Below, one piece after another: positions 57,340 through 64,000 of a stretch of DNA of 64,000 nt. A program made the translations under genes and the position numbers. The notes beneath the pieces are model-generated. The model saw nothing but the letters and a program-made list of their open reading frames with translations, did not search any database and was not told where the DNA came from. The DNA comes from Zygnema cylindricum (taxonomy: Eukaryota > Streptophyta > Zygnematophyceae > Zygnematales > Zygnemataceae): the NCBI GenBank assembly GCA_037447655.1, contig JBBHKE010000943.1, positions 265,550-329,549 of the forward strand, written 5' to 3'. Numbering within the stretch: position 1 is the stretch's first letter; every line of letters starts with the position of its first letter.

Positions 57340-60300
57340 TTGGATGAGGAGTTGGAGTCGAAAACTGAGGTTGAAATTCCACGAAGGCAGAAATGTGTTT
57401 ACGGTGGATTGAAAGGTGAAGCACGCTGGATTATAGATTCAGGTGCCTCAATGCACATGTGTAAGGATAGGCACCTGTTCACTAAGATAAGAAAGATTCC
57501 CACCGTAGAGATAGAGTACGGGGATGGGAGGATAGTCACCACTACTCTTGTAGGATCGGTAGATCTAAAAGTGTTAGTAGAAGGAAAGACATCCATATTA
57601 ACATTCTCCGATGTATTGTTTATTCCGGAGCTGAACAAAAACCTTATTTCTACATCTATATTAGATAATAAGTGTTTTTTCACTAGCATTAGGAAAGGAG
57701 TCTTTACTGCTAGTTTTGAGGAGGATGTCTATTTCATTGCTGAGAAAGGTAGCCATGGGATGTTTAGGCTGATCTTAAGTAATGAAACGAAGAAACTTTA
57801 TTATGTTGGTGTTCATGATATTATGATGTGGCATAAGAGGCTTGGGCATGTGAATCTAGATAAGTTAAGAGAGATGAAAAAGATGGGAGTGGTGGAATGG
57901 ATTCAGTTCAGTGAGAGTGATGATATAAGTGATTGTAGTGGGTGTGCTCAAGGTAAAGCACACAGATTACCCTTTCCTAAATCAGCCACCTACAAGGGAG
58001 AAAAACTTCTAGATCTAGTACACACAGATATTTGGGGACCGGCTAGAGTGCCCTCATCGGGGGGGAAGAGATTTATGATGACTATAGCTGATGATTGGTC
58101 TCGGTATTCCCGGGTGTATTTTTTGAAAAACAAGTCAGAAGCTGAGGATTGTTTTAGACAATATAAAGCATGGAGCGAAAAACTCCATGCAACTCCAATC
58201 AAGAGAGTAAGGAGTGACAATGGTGGAGAGTATACTTCTAACCAGTTTGAGGTTTTTCTGAGGGAAGATGGGGTCCAACACCAAAAGACAGTTCCAGAAA
58301 ATCCAGAACAGAATGGGGTAGCTGAAAGGTTAAATAGAACACTAAGTGATAGTGCTAGAAGTATGTTGTCACATAAAAAGATAGGAAAAAGATTTTGGGC
58401 AGAAGCAATGAACAGTGCTAATTATCTCAAGAATAGAGTTTTTACTTCAGCTATAAAAGATCAAACACCTTATGAGAGATGGACAGGCCGGAAACCAGAC
58501 ATATCTCACTTAAAGGTTTTGGGTAGTCAAGTATTTAGTCTAGATACAGATCGGTCTAATTGGAAGCTACATCCTAAAGGAAAACCGGGATACTTATTAG
58601 GATATGATGAAGATGTTAAAGGATATAGAGTTTATGATCTAAAAAAGGAAGATATCATCTTAGTAAAACATCTAGTAGTTATGGATGAAGGAAAGTCTGT
58701 GGATCCTTTCAAATATACGAAGTCAGTAGAAATCAGATTTGAGTCAAAAAATTCTGATGACTTTGAGCTTCCTAACTATCCAGGTTTTAGAGACGATGAC
58801 ATTCTTGCAGGTACAAATCAGACTGAAAAGGACTCGGCTGTGGAAACTCCAGTGACAACTCTACCCGAAGCGGAAGACGTGGTGGAAATTGATTCGGAAT
58901 CAAGGGATAGGGGAGAAACCGAGTTTGTTCGAAAGAATCCACGAGAACCATCTATTCCGGCCTCAGATTTTGAGGGGGGAAGGAGAAGTAGTAAAAGACT
59001 ACAAGAAAAACAGGTTAATAACAAGGTAACTAAACTATCTCATCAAGATAAACCTCAAACTTATGGAGAGGCGATGACTTGTCTAGAAAGAAATCGGTGG
59101 AAGACAGCCATCAATGAAGAGATGGCCTCAATTATGGCAGCCGATACTTGGGAGCTGGTGGATTCTCCACCTAACCGAAAACCAATCGGTTGTAAGTGGG
59201 TTTTCAAATTAAAATTGAACCCAGATAACACAATCGAGCGCTACAAGGCCCGACTAGTGGCAAAGGGATTTACACAAAAGGAGGGAATTGACTACGAGGA
59301 AACCTTTACCCCGGTGGTCAGATTTCCCTCCGTCCGCATACTTCTCAGCCTGGCAGCAGCGGAAGACATGGAAGTGCACCAGATGGACATCAAAACAACC
59401 TTTTTGCATGGAGAACTGGAAGAGGAGATCTTCATGCGACAACCCAAAGGGTTTGTGGAAGAAGGAGAGGAGAGTAAGGTATGCCGGCTGATAAAATCTC
59501 TTTATGGTTTGAAAGAGGCGCCTCAACAGTGGAATAAGAAGCTTGATGAGTTTCTTACCGGTCTGGGATATATCCGGATCAGCTCAGATCACTCAATCTA
59601 GGTTTTTGAAGATAAGGAAGGTTTTATATTTATTGCAATTTATGTTGATGATTTGCTTGTTTTAAGTAAATCAATGGAAAAAATTAATAAACTGAAAACC
59701 GATCTTAAGGGGAGATTTGAAATGAAGGATATGGGGGAAGCAAAATATATTTTGGGAATTCAAGAAGAAAGAGATTGAAAAAGAAAGATTATAAGATTGA
59801 CTCAAACGGAAGCAATAGGGAACATGCTTCGAAAATTTCAAATCGGTAAAGCTAATAGTTGTGCAACTCCAATGGAATTGAAGAAGGGAAGTGAGGGGAG
59901 GGAGGAAGAAGGAGTCATAGTCTTAGACGAGGAATTATCTCCTGAAGAACAGAAGTTCATGCAGACTATTCCTTACAGGCAAGTAGTGGGAAGTCTAATC
60001 TATTTTATGAATTGTACCCGACCGGATTTAGCTGCAGCTGTAGGAGTGCTGAGTAGAAGTCTAAATGCTCCCAGTAAGAGGGATTGGGAGGCAGCTAAGA
60101 GAGTTCTTAGATACTTGATAGGAACTAGGGATCTATGGTTGCATTTGGGTAGGGAGAATACTAACATCACTACTTGGAGTGATGCTAGTTATGGTGATGC
60201 TCCGATGAGGAGATGCACTTCTGGATATGAATTATATGTGGGTGATGGGGCTTGCTGTTGAAGTAGCAAACAGCAAAAGGTTATTGCTCAGTCCACCATG

Positions 60301-60636
60301 GAGGCTGAGTATATGGCCTCTTGCTCTGCTGTAAAAGAATTGATGTGGGTCAAGTCTTTACTTGGTGAACTTGGTCATCTTAAGAGTGGTGTGAAGAAAA
60401 TATTTTGTGATAACCAGGCAGCAATTGCTATATTTGCCAATCCTAAACATCATTTTAAAGCCAAACATATGGACATTAGACTCAGCTTTGTTAGAGAGAA
60501 AGTAGAAAATAAAATAATCAGTTTAGAGTACCAACCAGATAGTGAGATGGTAGCAGATATGATGACCAAACTTGTGCCTTCCCCTAAGCTAATTTTCTGC
60601 AAGGAGAAGTGTGGTCTGAAATTAAGGATTGACTAG
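57340..60636 (+). pseudogene. D pol: protease, integrase, RT, RNase H with three in-frame stops
   Basis: Same frame as gag. Protease WIIDSGASMHMC (~57430-57465), GAG-pre-integrase WHKRLGHV ... CSGCAQ (57830-57955), integrase D/D/E in HTDIWGP, SDNGGEY and PEQNGVAER (58025, 58215, 58310). RT has GCKWVFKLKLNPDNT (~59190) and IYVDDLLVL (~59640). RNase H has SDASYGDA, STMEAEYMAS and CDNQAAIAI (60178-60430), ending TAG 60634-60636. In-frame stops: TAG 59599 (Tyr in F), TGA 59776 (Arg in A2; the same stop occurs in F) and TGA 60259 (Trp in A2). Open for 753 codons before the first of these. Confidence 0.92.
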
Positions 60637-60638
60637 AA

Positions 60639-60649
60639 AATAAGGGGAG
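60639..60649 (+). promoter_or_regulatory. Polypurine tract of D
   Basis: AATAAGGGGAG immediately before TGAGAAATT of the 3' LTR. Confidence 0.78.
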
Positions 60650-61696
60650 TGAGAAATTAATGGTTTTTAAGTATTTTCTAGGTCTGAATAGAAATAAAGA
60701 AGCCGAGGCAGTCTACCTCTAACTTCTCTCTCCAACTCTCAAACTTGTCGCAGTCACTGAGAAATTGGAGAGGAAGCTAGAGCCATGGCTACCTAGGCTA
60801 TCCTGAGGTTTACGGGAAATTTATATTAGTCAAGGGATTAATTACTAAAAGGTATGTGCCGGCGACAGGATTTGATCCTGGTACCTGCCGGCCGTCAGAG
60901 AGTAGATAGCCGGTAGCCTTAGCCGTTAAGTCTAGAAGTAGTCTTACATAGTATATAGTACGATAATGATTTAAACATGTACACGTAGGATAAATCATTT
61001 AACTATAACTGTTAACGGGATACATAGATATGGTAGTGTAAAAGTACGAATTGCGGTACGGATAAGAAATCAATACCGCGAATTGATTTCGTAGGCGAAA
61101 CAAATACCGCGCATGTATTTATTAAAGCTAGGATCAAATGCGAGTTTAATCGGACGGTCGGAATTAGCGCCGAGATCGCGGAAGAAGAATTCGGCAGTTT
61201 GTGGGCATCGCCACATCGGATGACACGTGGCGATGTAACATTGGAGCGCGGCATCTCCGAGGATTAAAGGAGCGAACCCGGATATTCCACGTGTGGACAT
61301 TTAGGCCATGTCGTACAATGTCCGTACATAAAGTACACCGACAGCTGTACTTTTGCGTACGGAACTGTATTCTGATTGGTTCCGTACATCACTAGATACA
61401 GTCTGTGAGAGAGATAGGACTTAGAAAAAATAGAAAATAGGACCCTATCTCCCAGAGAGCTTCTGTACAAAAGGTCAACTTTGACCCTCCATAACTTACT
61501 GCTCAGGGGAGAAAATTCAGAGATTCTTTTTGCTATCGACTCAAGCGAGTCTTGCCTTCACAGGGGTGAAGGTGGTCAGAGTATTTGTCTGTCAGGGTGG
61601 CAGTTATTTTTGCTTAAACACAAAAGGGTCAGGATTATCCTAGAGGCTTCTTGGAAGCTATCCACTCTGAGGACTTCTGGAGGTCTCAGAGTTTCA
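60650..61696 (+). repeat. 3' LTR of D
   Basis: 1047 bp, TGAGAAATT...GAGTTTCA, then TSD CAAGA. Scattered differences from the 5' LTR include loss of the gag ATG (CTGGAGG near 61677 for ATGGAGG). The tRNA-like module is at 60850-60945. Confidence 0.93.
60850..60945 (-). other. tRNA-like hairpin with B-box, antisense in D 3' LTR
   Basis: Copy of the module at 55450-55545, with the outer stem GCCGGC retained and the same B-box. Confidence 0.5.
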
Positions 61697-61701
61697 CAAG
61701 A

Positions 61702-62194
61702 TGGTGTCACAATTGCAGAAGGCGAACGAATGGTAGACATAACCTACCGTTTGAAGTGCAGTCCAAAACCCAAAGGCCTTGCACTTACCGCAAGCGCAGT
61801 TCTCCCAAAATCAAGTGAGGAGAATCCACCTAATGTATGATCTCCGAATGGAGGGAAACCGGAAATGTCAGTCGGGAAGTCTGAAATGCCAATCAAGCAT
61901 GAACAAGACACCAAAACGCCTAGCTACAATCAAATGCTGTGGCATCGCAGACTGGGACATTTGCATACAAACGATATGAGAAAACTAGTCAAAGGACAGC
62001 TTGTTCACGGACTAGGACTCAACAATGTGACCGACTCACCAGATCCATGTCGTAGCTGCGAATTGAGTAAATCACATCGTCTTCCCTTTCCCAAAGACGG
62101 AGGAAGAAGAGCTACTCAACCACTTGAGCTTGTCCACTTAGATGTGTGGGGATCGACGAAGGTCAAATCCTGCAGTGGAAACAACCACTTCCGT
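61702..62194 (+). pseudogene. E protease end, GAG-pre-integrase and first part of integrase
   Basis: The protease frame resumes at 61702 (DGVTIAEGE) and ends in a stop near 61840. In another frame, from 61865, copia pre-integrase follows with the HHCC pattern (LWHRRLGHLH ... CRSCELSKSHRLPFP). Then comes the first integrase Asp in LVHLDVWGS (~62130-62155). The copia reading ends at about 62190. Confidence 0.85.
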
Positions 62195-62700
62195 TACCAT
62201 CTGTTCCTTGGGAGGCGATTTCGATGGACTTCATCGTTGCTCTCCTGTTAACCAGGGAAGGTTATGACTCTATTTTCGTCGTCGTGGATTACCTGACAAA
62301 AATGGCTCATTTCTTACCCACGACAACCACAGCCACAGCGCGAGATGTGGCAGACTTATTTTTTCGGGAGGTATTGTGCCATCACGGACTCCCAAAGAGG
62401 ATTGTCAGCGACCGAGATCGGAAATTTGTGAGTCACTTTTGGAAGGGTCTGTTTGAGCTATGTGGAACGCAATTGGCAATGTCCACAGCTTACCACCCTC
62501 AAACGGATGGTAAAACTGAAAGGGTGAATCGGACCTTGGAGGAGGCATAACGGGCTTATGTTTTGGTGCACCAAACACACTGGGTAAAACATTTAACAGC
62601 GATTGAGGTGGCGTACAACAGTGCGGTGCACTCGTCCACGAATGCTACGCCGTTCTCCCTCAATGGACGCCAGCCCACTCTTCCTCAAGGAACGAAGCGC
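62195..62700 (+). pseudogene. Ty3/gypsy-type integrase core joined to E
   Basis: In frame 1, after PLPLPSVPW, the chromovirus-style core SMDFIVALL (first D, ~62225) and [11 protein letters not shown] are followed by [11 protein letters not shown] (second D, ~62410) and [16 protein letters not shown] (E, ~62520). The usual downstream AYNSAVHSSTNATPFSLNGRQP is present. TAA 62548-62550 breaks it. This belongs to Ty3/gypsy and not to copia, so a fusion point lies between about 62150 and 62195. Confidence 0.88.
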
Positions 62701-63795
62701 AATGTTGCAACTATCGCAATTATATTGGGGACGCGGCGAAGAAACGCAGCGACGAGGTTACCTCACTTCGGTGATAGAGCGGCGCAGCCACCGCAACGCG
62801 ACATGGATACGGTACCATCAGAGGAACGCAACGCCACCGCTGCGCTGACAGGAAAGCGCAACATCGCAATTGTGTCCCACCACATTGGTGACAGCGAACC
62901 CTTGGTTTCGCCGCATCAGCGCAGTTTGACAAATATTGGACGCTGCGATACCCTCGCACAATGCGACGCTTCACAAAGTCCAAACGTGAAACCCTCGACC
63001 CCTTGTAATAAAGCCGCCATCCGCCCTCGCGCCCAGCCTAGTTCAAGCAGCTTAGAGAGTGCTTCACTATGCACAGCCAGCTTACCCTCCCTTCTCGCAC
63101 TACCATAATTATCCGATGCCACAACATCCATAGCATCGTCATTTTCTCCATCGCCAAAGAGACGCAGAATGGTACGAGTAGGGCGAGAAGATGTACCCCG
63201 CCCGGGTAGATTGTTAGAGGCGGCAGAGGCCATGGTAGAGGCAGACAGGAGGAAGGAGGTAGAGGCAGTCCCTGAACCAGAGGAGACAACTAGTAATGGG
63301 GCAGGCTCGGCGGAGACCAGCGGAGGAGAGGGGTCAGAAAATTCACAAGACCCCGAGTACAACCCAATCCAGGAAGGGGATCAGGAGGATGAGGAAGACC
63401 ATGTGATTTCGGATGCGGAGGAGCCAGAACGGGAACCGACACCCCCGCAAATTGAGGAGCGTGCCTCCGATCTGGAGGTGATGAGGGACCCTAATAAGGA
63501 GAGCACCGCGGACGAGCAGTCCTCGGAAAGCTCGGAGAAGAAGGCGGAAGCACAATACCCTAGTGGTGACAAGGTGTTTCTCCTCGGAAGGGAAAGAGGG
63601 GACACGGACAGGGAAAGCGAGCAGGAAGAAGAAATCCCCGATTATCTCTTTCCATCTCCTATGGACACTCGGCATTCGGACCCTACTTTCAGTTTCGCCA
63701 AGCGCGTGTACTGGGACCCTTTGATTGGCCTGCAACGTGGCGCACAGGAAATCCTAAGGACCCGATCTATATCCCCGCCGACGTGCCGTCACACC
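62701..63795 (+). pseudogene. GC-rich acidic reading frame of unknown origin
   Basis: Continues in the integrase frame with a stop at 63106-63108. After about 62700 it no longer resembles integrase. From 63169 (MVRVGREDVPRPGRLLEAAE) an open, very acidic, Ser/Glu-rich stretch runs to 63795 and ends in IPDYLFPSPMDTRHSDPTFSF and RVYWDPLIGLQRG. Base composition is clearly richer in G+C than the neighbours. I do not recognise it. It might be a gypsy gag-like N-terminus or captured host sequence. Confidence 0.3.
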
Positions 63796-64000
63796 TGTAG
63801 AAATTAATGGTTTTTAAGTATTTTCTAGGTCTGAATAGAAATAAAGAAGCCGAGGCAGTCTACCTCTAACTTCTCTCTCCAACTTTCAAACTTGTCGCAG
63901 TCAGTGAGAAATTGGAGAGGACGCTAGAGCCATGGCTACCTAGGCTATCCTCAAGTTTACGGGAAATTTATATTAGTCTAAGGATTAATTACTAAAAGAT
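63796..64000 (+). repeat. D-type LTR, cut by the window end
   Basis: TGTAGAAATTAATGG and following match 55250-55454. It may be a 5' LTR or a solo LTR. Confidence 0.88.

Larger units (their letters stand above)
55250..61696 (+). mobile_element. Ty1/copia element D (family A), complete, TSD CAAGA, nested in E
   Basis: TSD CAAGA at 55245-55249 and 61697-61701. LTRs are 55250-56297 and 60650-61696, PBS 56298-56312, one gag-pol frame 56278-60636, PPT before 60650. It is the best-preserved family-A copy here and serves as reference for A1, A2 and F. It has four in-frame stops. Confidence 0.95.
53740..63795 (+). mobile_element. Ty1/copia element E, split by D, with a Ty3-type integrase joined on
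   Basis: Gag at 54058, protease from 54918 to 55249, interruption by D (TSD CAAGA), then 61702-62190 copia pre-integrase and integrase start. From about 62195 the sequence is Ty3/gypsy integrase in a different frame, then a GC-rich acidic reading frame up to the LTR at 63796. The left boundary is a guess and the right end was not found. Confidence 0.65.

Overview
This is a nuclear window from a eukaryote of the green plant lineage. The evidence is a 12-exon plant-type subtilase with GT-AG introns, plant-style Ty1/copia retrotransposons with kb-long LTRs, a PIF/Harbinger transposase relic, and tRNA-iMet primer sites that fit the plant initiator tRNA as I recall it. The (PPSP)n hinge and F5/8C/F-type-lectin-like tail on the subtilase, together with its many introns, suggest a streptophyte alga or an early-diverging land plant. 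This cannot be settled from sequence alone. No bacterial, organellar or CRISPR features were seen.

Layout. 1-12514: a copia element (A1, +), cut by the left window edge and split by a nested opposite-strand copia element (A2, 3361-9750). 12522-12922: fragment of a related LTR (type G). 12923-15533: dispersed repeats, an AT microsatellite, a two-unit ~315-bp tandem repeat and a broken Pro/Ser-rich ORF with a CX2C zinc finger, possibly the 5' part of a non-LTR element. 15534-20535: a chimeric copia element (F, -) with family-A gag-pol but the RNase H and 3' LTR of family C. 20103-21321: two type-G LTRs head to head. 21645-26090: a TIR DNA element with long diverged inverted ends, holding a Tc1/mariner-like MITE. 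27050-33843: the only apparently intact gene, a secreted subtilase (1011 aa by my exon model, sum of exons divisible by three) with a lectin-like C-terminus. 33844-41828: dispersed repeats, an unidentified coding relic, a Harbinger transposase pseudogene and minisatellites. 41829-48702: a complete copia element (C, +) with TSD AGTTA, itself split by a solo LTR. 48703-53500: repeats, MITEs and a TCGCGATA cluster. 53740-63795: a copia element (E, +) split by a complete copia element (D, 55250-61696, TSD CAAGA). Its integrase switches from Ty1/copia to Ty3/gypsy type. 63796-64000: start of another D-type LTR.

Common thread. Families A, D, E, G and the solo LTR share an unusual architecture. The gag start codon lies inside the LTR, always in the same phase, so the reading frame runs through the LTR end and the primer-binding site. 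Where visible, that site (GGTTATGGGCCCACC) matches the anticodon arm of initiator tRNA-Met (a half-tRNA primer, as in Drosophila copia) and not its 3' end. Family C uses the ordinary 3'-end iMet site, yet element F is a recombinant between the two groups. Many LTRs of the first group also carry an antisense tRNA-like hairpin with a pol III B-box.
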